The notes under the pieces: generated by a model
The model's database searches: none
Seen by the model: only the letters and a program-made list of their open reading frames with translations
Told to the model about the DNA's origin: nothing
Position numbers and translations under genes: made by a program
Shown: in pieces, positions 33,507-42,231 of the stretch
How the letters are laid out: every line of letters starts with the position of its first letter
Numbering within the stretch: position 1 is the stretch's first letter
Assembly (NCBI GenBank): GCA_963722295.1
Contig: CAVRLB010000007.1
Span: 124,001 to 188,000, forward strand
Direction: 5' to 3'
DNA from: Brooklawnia sp032229645
GTDB lineage: Bacteria > Actinomycetota > Actinomycetes > Propionibacteriales > Propionibacteriaceae
Length of the DNA: 64,000 bases

Positions 33507-34778
33507 GTGAATACCACCGACCAAAGCGTCCGACGGACTGAGGGCTACCTCTACAGTTCCCTGCATGAGGGCTTCCTGATCCTGCCACTCATCGTGCTGC
33601 TGGGCGTGGCTGGCACACCCAGGCCGCTTCTCTGGTTCATCGGCTGGGGCTCAATAGTGATAGCGGCCGGATGGACCGGGCTAACGGTCCTGCACACCCG
33701 GCTGCGCGACCTCGATCTGCTACCACCTAGCGGCTGGGATCGCGGGTTCCTCTCCCATCGCGGGAAGCCGCTCGTCGCCGCCTGGATCGTCCTCAGCCTT
33801 GCCGCCACGAGCCTCGCCGGCCTGTTCCATCCATCGACTCCGCTCTTCCTCGTCGCCTTCAGCGCTTCCCTCGGCGGGATTCTGGCAATGCCTGCACTGG
33901 TCATCGGGATGGACGCCACCGACAGGCTGCAGCCCCCGAGGCCTCACACAAAGACTGCCATCGCACTCGGTATCACGCTGACGGCCATCACCATGGTGGC
34001 GCTCCCGCTCGCCCGGCATGCCGTCCTGCGCGGCCATGTCATGATCACGATCGCATCGTGCCTACTGGCCATGTTCATCGTGGGCTTCGCCTCAATGCTC
34101 ATCAATGTGATCGGTACGACCCGCGCCCTTGAGCACGCCCGCACCGACGAGGCCAGGCTCGCGGTCGCCGAAGAGCGCGTCCGTTTTGCCCGTGATCTGC
34201 ACGATGTTTTTGGACGATCACTCTCTGCGGTCGCGCTCAAGTCAGAGCTCGCCGCAGTCCAGGCCGAACATGGCCTGCCCGATGCCGCGAACACCATGCG
34301 CGAGGTGCAGAAGATCGCCGCCGATGCCCTCACCGAGGTTCGGGAGGTCGTCCGCGGTTACCGCAAAGCCGATTTGACTACCGAAATCTCCGGCGCGAAG
34401 GCCCTGCTGGAGGCTGCCGACGTCGAGGTGAGCACCACGCAGGAGGGTTCCGCACCGCTCCCCGCGCCGGTGTCCCGCGCTTTTGCTTGGATCGTCCGCG
34501 AAGCCGCAACCAACGTCCTGCGGCACTCGAGCGCCAGCACCGTCAGTCTCGTCGTCCGATCGGATGAGCAACTGGCGGAACTGGCGGTGCGCAACGATCG
34601 TCCGCATCCGGCAACAGATGCTCCAGGTTCCGGACTCGCCGGACTGGCCGAACGGCTCGCCGAGGTGGGCGGCACCCTCACCTGGGACCACCAGCCAGAC
34701 GCCTTCACGCTGACCGCTACCGTGGAGGGCGCCGCATTGCACAGCCTGCGCCAGGCCATGGCCGAGGAGTCCGCATGA
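33507..34778 (+). CDS. NarL-type sensor histidine kinase (HisKA_3)
   Basis: The 423-residue kinase has about six TM helices in residues 20-205, a DHp helix with His232 (VRFARDLHDVFGRSLSAVALKSELA) and a HATPase_c domain (IVREAATNVLRHS, GSGLAGLAERLAEVGG). No separate sensor domain is visible, as in DesK-like intramembrane sensors of membrane or cell-envelope stress. GTG 33507 has AAGGAGG ahead. It overlaps the response regulator by 4 bases and sits downstream of a dead ABC transporter that it may once have controlled. Confidence 0.92.
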   Translation: MNTTDQSVRRTEGYLYSSLHEGFLILPLIVLLGVAGTPRPLLWFIGWGSIVIAAGWTGLTVLHTRLRDLDLLPPSGWDRGFLSHRGKPLVAAWIVLSLAATSLAGLFHPSTPLFLVAFSASLGGILAMPALVIGMDATDRLQPPRPHTKTAIALGITLTAITMVALPLARHAVLRGHVMITIASCLLAMFIVGFASMLINVIGTTRALEHARTDEARLAVAEERVRFARDLHDVFGRSLSAVALKSELAAVQAEHGLPDAANTMREVQKIAADALTEVREVVRGYRKADLTTEISGAKALLEAADVEVSTTQEGSAPLPAPVSRAFAWIVREAATNVLRHSSASTVSLVVRSDEQLAELAVRNDRPHPATDAPGSGLAGLAERLAEVGGTLTWDHQPDAFTLTATVEGAALHSLRQAMAEESA

Positions 34779-35380
34779 TCCGCATCATTATCGCCGAGGA
34801 CGAGAACCTGATCCGCGAGGCGCTCGTCTCGCTGCTCGGGTTCGAGGATGACATCGAGGTGGTCGGCCAGGCGGCCTCCGGCGATGAGGCGCTGGCGGCC
34901 GCGCTGCAGCACCGCCCCGATGTGGCGGTGCTCGACCTGCAGATGCCCGGACGGTCCGGCATCGAGGTGGCCACCGAGCTCGCGACCGGGCTGCCCCAAT
35001 GCGCCTGCGTGATCGTCACCAGCCACGGCCTGCCCGGCCATCTCAAGCAGGCACTCGCCCACGGGGTGCGCGGTTTCGTCCCGAAAACCATCACCGGAGC
35101 CGCGCTCGCAGGAGTGATCCGCACCGTGTATGGCGGCGGCAGATACGTCGATCCCCAGCTGGCTGCGGACGCCATCGCCGCTGGCGACTCCCCGCTCACC
35201 CCACGCGAAGCCGACGTACTACTCGCCGCGGACGGCGGCGCGCCCGTCGAGGAGATCTCGCAGCGGGTCAGCCTGTCGTCCGGGACGGTGCGCAACTACC
35301 TGAGCTCGGCGATGACGAAGCTGGGCGCCAGCACGCGGTATGAGGCCGTGCAGATCGCCCGGTCGCGGGGCTGGATCTGA
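34775..35380 (+). CDS. NarL/LuxR family response regulator
   Basis: The 201-residue regulator has a receiver domain (acidic pair EDE at 8-10, phospho-Asp54 in VAVLDLQMPG, Lys in FVPKTITG) and a LuxR-type HTH (LTPREADVLLAADGGAPVEEISQRVSLSSGTVRNYLSSAMTKLG). It overlaps the kinase by 4 bases and is its cognate partner. Targets are unknown; the inverted repeats at 32669-32752 are candidates. Confidence 0.93.
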   Translation: MIRIIIAEDENLIREALVSLLGFEDDIEVVGQAASGDEALAAALQHRPDVAVLDLQMPGRSGIEVATELATGLPQCACVIVTSHGLPGHLKQALAHGVRGFVPKTITGAALAGVIRTVYGGGRYVDPQLAADAIAAGDSPLTPREADVLLAADGGAPVEEISQRVSLSSGTVRNYLSSAMTKLGASTRYEAVQIARSRGWI

Positions 35381-35517
35381 TCGCGTAGACAGCGGTCGCC
35401 TGGTCCCGGGACGTCGGCCATGGACGAGGCACCCCACGCTACTTCAACCGCGGAGGACCGAGATCGCGAGATGCCATATAGACAATTATGAACTTCGACA
35501 CAAAAGAGACTTGCGGA

Positions 35518-35548
35518 AACCATAACTATGCATAACTATGGTTCTATG
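35518..35548. promoter_or_regulatory. Palindrome overlapping the AlbA_2 gene start (copy 1)
   Basis: AACCATAACTATG (35518-35530) is followed by CATAACTATGGTT (35531-35543), giving a 26-base palindrome with one mismatched pair of positions per arm (24/26 symmetric), then CTATG. The start codon ATG 35528 lies in its centre. A nearly identical 31-base copy is at 37376-37406. Autoregulation by the AlbA_2 protein or boundary repeats of a mobile segment are both possible. Confidence 0.65.
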
Positions 35549-37216
35549 ACGCCTGAGGAGCTGAGAGCTGTCATCGCAGGAGGCGAGAGCCTCAGCGTTG
35601 AGTTCAAACGCGCAATACAGGGCGCCCTCAACGACAACGCGATCACTGAGGCAGTGATCTGCCTGGCCAACGGCGAAGGTGGACTCCTTCTCCTCGGCGT
35701 CGAGGACGACGGGACAGTCACAGGAGTCGCACCTAGGCACGGCTCATTCACCGACTCGAATCTGTTGCAGGCGATGATCCTCAACAAGACGGATACTCCC
35801 GTTGCCACCCATGTCCAGATCTTCGACCTGTCGGGACTCCCAGTTGTACTGATCGAAGTCCCTAAGATGCCAATGCCGGTCGGGACGAAAACGGGAAAGT
35901 ACGTTCGCCGCTCCTTGAAGGTGGACGGGAAGCCCGAGTGCGTGCCCTACCCCCTGCACGAAATGCTCTCAGTCGGCCTGGCCGCCCAAGGTCGCGACTA
36001 CGCGGCAACACCTGCCCGCGGCTCATCCAAGAATGATCTTGATAGCGAAGAGTTCCACAGGTTCCGCCGACTATGCAAGATTGGAAAAGGTGACCGACTA
36101 CTGGCCGAACTAAGCGATGACGAGATCCTCCGCGGCCTTCGCTTGGTCTTGCCAGAATTCGACGACACGCTGACTCTCGGAGCAATTCTGCTCTTCGGTA
36201 CCCAGGATGCTGTCGCCAGGTACGTGCCAACAGCGGAAGTTATGTTTCAGGAGCTTCGCAACGGCACCGTGGCCGCGAACGAGACGATGACGTCTCCACT
36301 CTTCCGCGCGGCGGAGCGACTATTTGAGCTTATCGAGGTGCGCAATTCCGAGCAGGAGCTAATCGTCGGCCTTCATCGGATCGGAATCCCACGAGTCCCC
36401 CCTGGCACGATCCGCGAGTCAATCGCAAACGCACTTGTCCATCGTGACTACTCCGAGGTTGGACCGACAACGGTCCAACTCACCGATGATCTCTTCAGAG
36501 TCAAGAGTCCTGGAGGCTTTCCTTCGGGGATCACCATGAGTAATTTCCTTGATGACTCCAAACCTCGTAGCCCTATCTTGGCAGAGGCCTTCAAACGAGC
36601 AGGAATCGTCGACCGGGTCGGGCGCGGCATCCGCGAGATGTATGGCCAACTACTGCGAACAGGCCGTGGGGTACCCGACTACTCTGCAACCAATAAGAAC
36701 GCCGTCATCGTCCAGATCGCCACAAGCGACGCCGATCTCGAGATGGTCCGCTTCGTACTTGAGTTCGAGGAATCAAGCGGTAGCGTGCTCCTGCTCCCAC
36801 AGCTACAGATTCTCCACGAGATCAAGGCGATGGGACCTGAGACCACCAGCGAACTAGTCGAAGCAATTCACGAATCGGAAACGATCGTGAGAACCCATCT
36901 TGCCCGACTGGCTGAAATGGGCCTCATCGAATCACGAGGGAACGGGCGCAGCCGTCGTCACCATTTGACCGCCGCCTTCTTCCGTCTTGCTCAGGCGAGC
37001 GCATACGTTCGTTTCCAAGACACCGATCCAATCCAGCAAGATCACATGATCCTCGCCTTTGTAGACCAGTTTGGCAGCATCACTCGTAGTAAAGCAGCAG
37101 AGCTTTGCCGTCTGACCCCAGCACAAGCGCGCGCGGCGCTCAGACGACTGACGGAGGCGGGAGAACTCCGTATGCTCGGCGAACGACGTGGCGCCTACTA
37201 TGTTCGAGTGGGCTGA
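35528..37216 (+). CDS. AlbA_2 (Schlafen-type) and ATP-binding domain protein with winged-helix C-terminus
   Basis: The 562-residue protein has an N-terminal AlbA_2 domain (about 12-130: ESLSVEFKRAIQG, AVICLANGEGGLLLLGVEDDGTVTG), a central HATPase_c_4-like region (about 285-385: PPGTIRESIANALVHRDY, FRVKSPGGFPSGIT, RAGIVDRVGRGIREMYGQL) and a C-terminal part with two winged-helix units (EIKAMGPETTSELVEAIHESETIVRTHLARLAEMGLIESRG; ITRSKAAELCRLTPAQARAALRRLTEAGEL). Such proteins are usually called transcriptional regulators or RecG-like ATP-binding proteins, and some sit in defence loci. GC content is visibly lower than neighbours, suggesting transfer. Start may be ATG 35528 or 35546; neither has a Shine-Dalgarno. 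Confidence 0.87.
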   Translation: MHNYGSMTPEELRAVIAGGESLSVEFKRAIQGALNDNAITEAVICLANGEGGLLLLGVEDDGTVTGVAPRHGSFTDSNLLQAMILNKTDTPVATHVQIFDLSGLPVVLIEVPKMPMPVGTKTGKYVRRSLKVDGKPECVPYPLHEMLSVGLAAQGRDYAATPARGSSKNDLDSEEFHRFRRLCKIGKGDRLLAELSDDEILRGLRLVLPEFDDTLTLGAILLFGTQDAVARYVPTAEVMFQELRNGTVAANETMTSPLFRAAERLFELIEVRNSEQELIVGLHRIGIPRVPPGTIRESIANALVHRDYSEVGPTTVQLTDDLFRVKSPGGFPSGITMSNFLDDSKPRSPILAEAFKRAGIVDRVGRGIREMYGQLLRTGRGVPDYSATNKNAVIVQIATSDADLEMVRFVLEFEESSGSVLLLPQLQILHEIKAMGPETTSELVEAIHESETIVRTHLARLAEMGLIESRGNGRSRRHHLTAAFFRLAQASAYVRFQDTDPIQQDHMILAFVDQFGSITRSKAAELCRLTPAQARAALRRLTEAGELRMLGERRGAYYVRVG

Positions 37217-37338
37217 GGGCCCTGCCAGCTTTGAATCCATCTGAAAGTCCCGCATGTCGCCTGCCCGGGGAGCACCGGGCGAGTGCTCAGCGATCAAGCG
37301 CAGGAACCGCACGCCAGTGACAAGATCAAGCCCAACAC

Positions 37339-37573
37339 CCATAACTATGACGTGAAGCGTCTACCCAGCTACCGAAACCATAACTATGCATAGTTATGGT
37401 TCTATGTCGACCCGTTCGTTGCGTTCAGGCTACCGCTCGGCAAAGACCGTGAAGAGGAGGCGGGCATCCTCACACTGCTCTTGGTCACTGCTGGCGAGAA
37501 CTGGAACCGTGCTTTCAACAGCGCCGCCGAAGAGCGTGACAAACTACATGCGATTCAGGCCCCGCGACGCTGA
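37339..37573. other. Spacer with second 26-bp palindrome, half-site and a gene fragment
   Basis: A perfect 26-base palindrome built from AACCATAACTATG and its reverse complement lies at 37376-37401, followed by CTATG, nearly identical to the sequence at the AlbA_2 start. A half-site CCATAACTATG is at 37339-37349. Downstream, 37409-37573 reads as a protein-like frame (DPFVAFRLPLGKDREEEAGIL..., ending HAIQAPRR) with no start of its own except by reading through the palindrome. It may be the tail of a lost gene. I see no complete gene in 37217-37674. Confidence 0.55.
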
Positions 37574-37674
37574 TATATCGATTTAGCATCCCAAATAGTC
37601 GCAAATCCCATGTACTTTGTCACGGCTGACCGCGCCGCCTTCGCCCATGCGAGCGCTCTGCCAGAATCGTGCGC

Positions 37675-38379
37675 ATGACGACTTTGTGGATCGGCGCTGC
37701 GGCCCTGAGTATCTATGCGGTCGCCCTGATCGTCGGGCGCGCGCTGGCCTTCCGCACCCGCGTCAGCCGGCCGATGCTGTGGAATATCTGGTTGTCGATC
37801 CTGCCGATCCTGATCTTGGGGGTGGCGATCAGCGCAGGCCTCGGCACGCTGATCATCTCGCGGCCACTCGGCTACATCGTGCTCGTCGTCTGTGGAATCA
37901 TCTGGCTGCTGATGCTGCCGAATGCGAGCTACCTGATCACCGAGCTCAATCTCTCGCATCGCCGGCCGGACGACCGTGTACCGATGTGGTTCGATGTGAT
38001 TCTGGTCATCACACTCGCCATGTCGGGTGTGATCAACACGGTCATCAACCTGTTCACCGCGCACACCTTGAGCGCCCTCTATTTCTACGGTGACTACGCC
38101 ACCAGCTACACCCAGACGCCGGTGCTCGTGGTCCTCGCGGTGGTGCTGCTGCTGGTCTCGTTCGGCATGTACCTGGGCCGCTACCTGCGCTTCAACAGCT
38201 GGGATATCCGCCACCCGGTGTCGTTCGCCAAAAGGCTGCGGGAGCATTTCGGCGACCGCGACAACCGGCTGGCGGGCCTCGGCCTCACGATCACCTACGC
38301 GATCTTTCTGGCGATGATCTACCTAGTCACAGCCGGTCCACTGATCCACGTCATGGTGAGATTCGAGTCGTTCGGCTAA
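37675..38379 (+). CDS. DUF1361 family membrane protein (paralogue 1)
   Basis: The 234-residue protein has about seven TM helices and the DUF1361 signature: NIWLSILPILIL, WLLMLPNASYLITELNLSHRRPDDRVPMWFDVILV, GMYLGRYLRFNSWDIRHP. Function is unknown. A second gene at 60458-61162 is about 75-80% identical by eye across its length. Both have CAGAAT exactly 7 bases before the ATG and no Shine-Dalgarno, so their promoters were duplicated too. The ATG at 37675 is chosen on that basis. Confidence 0.88.
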   Translation: MTTLWIGAAALSIYAVALIVGRALAFRTRVSRPMLWNIWLSILPILILGVAISAGLGTLIISRPLGYIVLVVCGIIWLLMLPNASYLITELNLSHRRPDDRVPMWFDVILVITLAMSGVINTVINLFTAHTLSALYFYGDYATSYTQTPVLVVLAVVLLLVSFGMYLGRYLRFNSWDIRHPVSFAKRLREHFGDRDNRLAGLGLTITYAIFLAMIYLVTAGPLIHVMVRFESFG

Positions 38380-38604
38380 CCCCCGGCCCACGCACCGATC
38401 ACCACGGCAGCCACGCTCGCGCAGCCGGGATCGGGAGCCGCGGGAAGCTGCCGGGTCCGCGGAGTTTCCCGGTAACCAGAAAGGAACCATCCGGCCCTCA
38501 GGAGGGCGATCTGCTGCTGCATGTCCACCGGCAGGCCACGACCTTCCGAAACCATTTTCCCCGTTCACGGACATCCGACCCCGAACTGACCTATCGTTTA
38601 GAGT

Positions 38605-38622
38605 ACTTACCATCTGGTAAGT
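38605..38622. promoter_or_regulatory. Perfect palindrome, probable TetR operator
   Basis: ACTTACCATCTGGTAAGT is a perfect 18-bp palindrome 47 bases upstream of an ABC-ATPase/permease/TetR operon. Size and symmetry fit a TetR-family operator, and the only regulator in the operon is TetR-type. Surrounding sequence is AT-rich and likely holds the promoter. Confidence 0.65.
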
Positions 38623-38668
38623 CGCGTAGCGATTCGACCACCGGACATCGCAACGAGAGGAGCCGCAG

Positions 38669-39589
38669 ATGATCACCGTCGAGCATCTGACGAAGCGCTA
38701 CGGCACCGCCACCGCCGTCGACGACCTCAGCTTCGATGTGCCCGCGGGCGCGGTCACCGGATTCATCGGGCCCAATGGCGCAGGCAAGTCGACGACGATC
38801 CGGGCCATTCTCGGGCTCGACCATCCGACATCCGGCCGGGCGCTCATCGACGGCACTGCCTATCGGGCGCTCCCCCAGCCGATGCGCACCGTTGGCGCGG
38901 TCACCGATCCGCACGCCGTACAGCAGGGCCGCACCGCGATCGATCACCTGCGCTGGGCGGCGGCCACCGGAGGCATCGGCACCGACCGAGTTCAAGCGGT
39001 CATGAATGAAGTCGGACTCAGTGAGGTGGCGACCCGTCGGATCAAAGCGCTGTCACTGGGCATGCGGCAACGCCTCGCCATCGCGCTGGCATTGCTCGGC
39101 GAACCCAGGATCTTGATCCTGGACGAGCCATTGAACGGGCTCGACCCGAGCGGCATCGTCTGGCTCAGATCGCTGCTCAAGAACCATGCTGCCGACGGCG
39201 GCGCCGTGCTGGTCTCGAGTCACCTGCTGCACGAACTGCAGGAAACCGCAGACCGGGTCGTCCTGCTGGCGAACGGACGACTCATCGCCGAGCAGACCAT
39301 GGACGAACTCGTCCGCCGTACCAAAGGCGCGACACGCGTGGTCTGCGAAGACGCCGAACGGCTGGCCGCCGCGCTTGAGGAAGCGGGCGGAAGCGTCGCA
39401 CGCGAGCGCGACGATGCGCTTGCTGTGCAAGGCGTGGGCGCCGCCCTCATCGGACGCATCGCTCTCGATCTGCGGATCGCGCTGAGCGAATTGACGCCGC
39501 AGCCCAAGAACCTCGAAGCCAGATTCCTTGCTCTCACCAGCACCCCGCAGGAGATCGCTCTCCGCACTACTGAGGAGCACGCACTATGA
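38669..39589 (+). CDS. ABC transporter ATP-binding protein
   Basis: The 306-residue ATPase has Walker A GPNGAGKS (34-41), signature LSLGMRQRL, Walker B ILILDEPLNGLDP, an SSH switch and about 90 extra C-terminal residues, the drug/bacteriocin export (CcmA/DrrA) type. It pairs with the permease overlapping its end by 4 bases. GAGAGGAG precedes the ATG. An ABC-2 exporter repressed by its own TetR regulator is a common self-protection arrangement; the compound is unknown. Confidence 0.92.
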   Translation: MITVEHLTKRYGTATAVDDLSFDVPAGAVTGFIGPNGAGKSTTIRAILGLDHPTSGRALIDGTAYRALPQPMRTVGAVTDPHAVQQGRTAIDHLRWAAATGGIGTDRVQAVMNEVGLSEVATRRIKALSLGMRQRLAIALALLGEPRILILDEPLNGLDPSGIVWLRSLLKNHAADGGAVLVSSHLLHELQETADRVVLLANGRLIAEQTMDELVRRTKGATRVVCEDAERLAAALEEAGGSVARERDDALAVQGVGAALIGRIALDLRIALSELTPQPKNLEARFLALTSTPQEIALRTTEEHAL

Positions 39590-40398
39590 CTATCGCCATT
39601 CAGTCCAGCGCAGCGAACCGCCCTGCCCCAGGCTTATCCGCAGCGGTCAGATCCGAGGCCATAAAACTCTGGTCGCTGCCATCGCACCGCGCGCTCATGA
39701 CCGCCGCCATCGCGCTGAGCGGCATCGCTGCCGCGTTCTTCTACGCCACCCTGCCGGTCACCCAGGGCCGTCCACTGAGTGCGCTGGCACCTCACCAGGT
39801 CTTCGGCGCCGGAGTCCTCGGAGTGGACGCGTCCACCTTCGTACTGATCGCACTGAGCGCGGTCTTCGTCGGATCGGAATTCACCTCCGGGATGATTCAG
39901 ACGACCGCAACTCTGACGCCCGATCGCACAAGATTCCTGACCGCCAAACTGCTGACGATCGGTGCGGCAGTGCTGATCATCGGAGTGCTCGCTGCGGCGC
40001 TGTGCATCCTGGTCACCGTCGTGGCGGGCGGGCTGGTCAGCATGACACCCGCAGAGCTCTTCCCTGCGGAGAACATCCGCCTCGCCGCCGGTTCGGTCGC
40101 GATGCCCGTGGTCTATGCGATTCTGGCTGCGACAGGCACGTTCGTCTTCCGCAGCGCTGCGCTCGGCGCCCTGGTGCCGTTGGCCATCATGGCCATCGGT
40201 GGAGTGGCAGAATGGTTCGGCGCCGGCTTCGGGGCGATGGTGACGCCGCTTCTTCCCGTTTCGGCCATCCACAGTCTCACCGGGACTGCCAGCGGCCATG
40301 AGGCGATCGGCCTCGGCTGGGCGTTCGTCTCGCTGGCGGCCTGGATCGCGATCGCGTCGCTGGCGGCCGGCCGGCGGCTGACGCGCAGAGATATCTGA
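39586..40398 (+). CDS. ABC-2 type transporter permease
   Basis: The 270-residue protein has six TM helices, starting after a 40-residue cytoplasmic segment (LSAAVRSEAIKLWSLPSHRALM), with FVGSEFTSGMIQTTATLTPDRTRFLTAKLLTIG between the helices, typical of ABC-2 permeases of the DrrB/YhfE-like kind. The ATG overlaps the ATPase stop by 4 bases. It is followed after 16 bases by the TetR gene. Confidence 0.88.
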   Translation: MTIAIQSSAANRPAPGLSAAVRSEAIKLWSLPSHRALMTAAIALSGIAAAFFYATLPVTQGRPLSALAPHQVFGAGVLGVDASTFVLIALSAVFVGSEFTSGMIQTTATLTPDRTRFLTAKLLTIGAAVLIIGVLAAALCILVTVVAGGLVSMTPAELFPAENIRLAAGSVAMPVVYAILAATGTFVFRSAALGALVPLAIMAIGGVAEWFGAGFGAMVTPLLPVSAIHSLTGTASGHEAIGLGWAFVSLAAWIAIASLAAGRRLTRRDI

Positions 40399-40414
40399 GA
40401 ACCTCGAAAAGCCG

Positions 40415-41068
40415 ATGATGACGAGCAAACAGACCCCGGCGTCCGGACGCACCGGCCGTGCGCCCACCTTCACCGAAGCTGCCCGGCGCGAGCAGATCAT
40501 CGGCCTCACGATCGACCTGATCGCCGAACGCGGCATAGCGCGCACCACGCTCGCGCTCATTGCCGAAGCCGCCGGGGTGACGAAGCCCGCGGTGCTCTAC
40601 TTCTTCGGCACCAAGGACGCGGTGATCAAAGCGGCCTGCGCGCACGCACTCGGCAGCGCCGTCGAAGCGATCGCCCAAGCAGTGATGGCCGCGCCGACAC
40701 CGACGGCCGCCGTTGCCGCCTACGTCCGGTCGACGGTGCAGTTCACGATCGAACACCCTAGCCAGATCAAGGTGATGACCGAGATGCTGACCAGCGACCA
40801 GGATCTCGTGACGCAAAGCGCAGAGGCGATCGGAGAAGAGCCCGCACCGCAATGGCAGGCGCTGGCCGGGCTCATCGAGCAGGCCCAGCGCGGCGGGGAG
40901 CTGAGCCCGGCGGACCCGCGCACGGCCGCCATCGGGCTGATCGGGGCGACCAATGCGATCGTCGGCGAGTGGTTCTCCGATCCCAGCTTTGACCTGCGCG
41001 CCGCGACGGACGAGGTGCTGCGACTCTTCTTCCGCGCGACCACCGCCGACCACCCCGCCGAAACCTGA
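40415..41068 (+). CDS. TetR/AcrR family regulator
   Basis: The 217-residue protein has an N-terminal TetR HTH (about 24-70: RREQIIGLTIDLIAERGIARTTLALIAEAAGVTKPAVLYFFGTKDAVIKA) and a helical ligand-binding domain. As the last gene of the ABC operon it probably represses the operon through the palindrome at 38605-38622, released by the exported compound. Two adjacent ATG codons start the frame. Confidence 0.92.
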   Translation: MMTSKQTPASGRTGRAPTFTEAARREQIIGLTIDLIAERGIARTTLALIAEAAGVTKPAVLYFFGTKDAVIKAACAHALGSAVEAIAQAVMAAPTPTAAVAAYVRSTVQFTIEHPSQIKVMTEMLTSDQDLVTQSAEAIGEEPAPQWQALAGLIEQAQRGGELSPADPRTAAIGLIGATNAIVGEWFSDPSFDLRAATDEVLRLFFRATTADHPAET

Positions 41069-41085
41069 CCCTGCCGGAGCCTGAC

Positions 41086-41111
41086 GCTGCCGGCCCGAAC
41101 GGCCGGCCAGC
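41086..41111. terminator. Hairpin downstream of the TetR gene
   Basis: GCCGGCC (41089-41095) pairs with GGCCGGC (41101-41107) around CGAAC, with outer GCT/AGC pairs across one bulge. It begins 18 bases after the TetR stop. No T-run follows. Confidence 0.45.
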
Positions 41112-41214
41112 AGGACACGTCGTCCGCGAGCGGGCGCGGTATAGAGTCGAGACGCACCGAGGGACTTCAAGGGCGAGCACCGACACCGCAGCCGCATTTC
41201 AAGGGAGATCTGAC

Positions 41215-42171
41215 ATGGACGACAAGACGGTCGTATTGAACGCCGGCCTGGTGAACTACGACGGAAAAGTCGACTATGACCAGATTGCCTCACAGGTGAC
41301 GATCTACGAAGAGACTCCGGAGGACAAAATCCTGGAGCGCGTCGACGGGTTCAGGATCGTCGTGACGAAAGAGATGAAAGTCAGCGGCGATACCATCCGC
41401 CGCTTCCCCGACAGCGTGCAGATGATCTGCGAGGCCGGCACCGGGTTCAACAACATCGACCTGGACGCGGCGCGCGAGAAGGGAATCATGGTGTGCAATA
41501 TCCCCGCGTACAGCAGCAAGCGCGTGGCCCACACCGCGATTCTGCTGATGCTTAGCCTGGCCAGTTCGCTGCACCAGCAGATCCGCATGCTTGAGCAGGG
41601 AAATCACGACAACTTCCACAAGCACCTGATGGTCGACCATGTTGAGGTCAACGGGAAGACTCTCGGTGTCATCGGTTTCGGGAATATCGCGCGACAGATC
41701 ATCACGGTGGCACAGGCTCTCGGAATGGAGATCCTGGTCGCCACCAGAACCGCGAGACCCGACACGGACGGAGTCCATTTCACGACGAACGAAGATGTCT
41801 TTGCGAACAGCGATTTCATCTCACTCAATTGCCCACTCAACGAGGCGACCAGGCACCTGATCAACGAGCAGACGCTGGCGGCGATGAAGCCGACCGCCTT
41901 CGTGATCAACACCGCCCGGGGCGCGCTGATCGACGAGCACGCGTTGATCGAAGCGCTCAACGACGGCGTCATCGCAGGCGCCGGTCTGGATGTCCAGGAG
42001 GTCGAGCCGCTGGACGATGCGAGCCCGCTGTACACGATGGACAACGTCATCATCACGCCGCATATGGGTTGGCGAGGTCTGGAGACGCGGCGGCGTCTGG
42101 TGTCGATGATCGGCGACAACATTCGCGCATTCGCCGAAGGACATCCGATCAACCGAGTGGACGCGATTTAG
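41215..42171 (+). CDS. D-2-hydroxyacid dehydrogenase family protein
   Basis: The 318-residue protein has the split catalytic/NAD-binding layout of the D-isomer hydroxyacid dehydrogenases. The Rossmann glycines are in TLGVIGFGNIARQI (about 150), catalytic Arg in NTARGAL, Glu in DVQEVEP and His in TPHMGW. It reduces a 2-keto acid or oxidises its D-hydroxy counterpart with NAD(H). Residues ASSLHQQIRML suggest no membrane role. AAGGGAG precedes the ATG. Substrate is not predictable. Confidence 0.9.
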   Translation: MDDKTVVLNAGLVNYDGKVDYDQIASQVTIYEETPEDKILERVDGFRIVVTKEMKVSGDTIRRFPDSVQMICEAGTGFNNIDLDAAREKGIMVCNIPAYSSKRVAHTAILLMLSLASSLHQQIRMLEQGNHDNFHKHLMVDHVEVNGKTLGVIGFGNIARQIITVAQALGMEILVATRTARPDTDGVHFTTNEDVFANSDFISLNCPLNEATRHLINEQTLAAMKPTAFVINTARGALIDEHALIEALNDGVIAGAGLDVQEVEPLDDASPLYTMDNVIITPHMGWRGLETRRRLVSMIGDNIRAFAEGHPINRVDAI

Positions 42172-42231
42172 GGTAGCGGCCAGTTTGGACGGTGCTGACC
42201 CAATAGGGGGATGGTCGGCGGCGGCTGCGGT

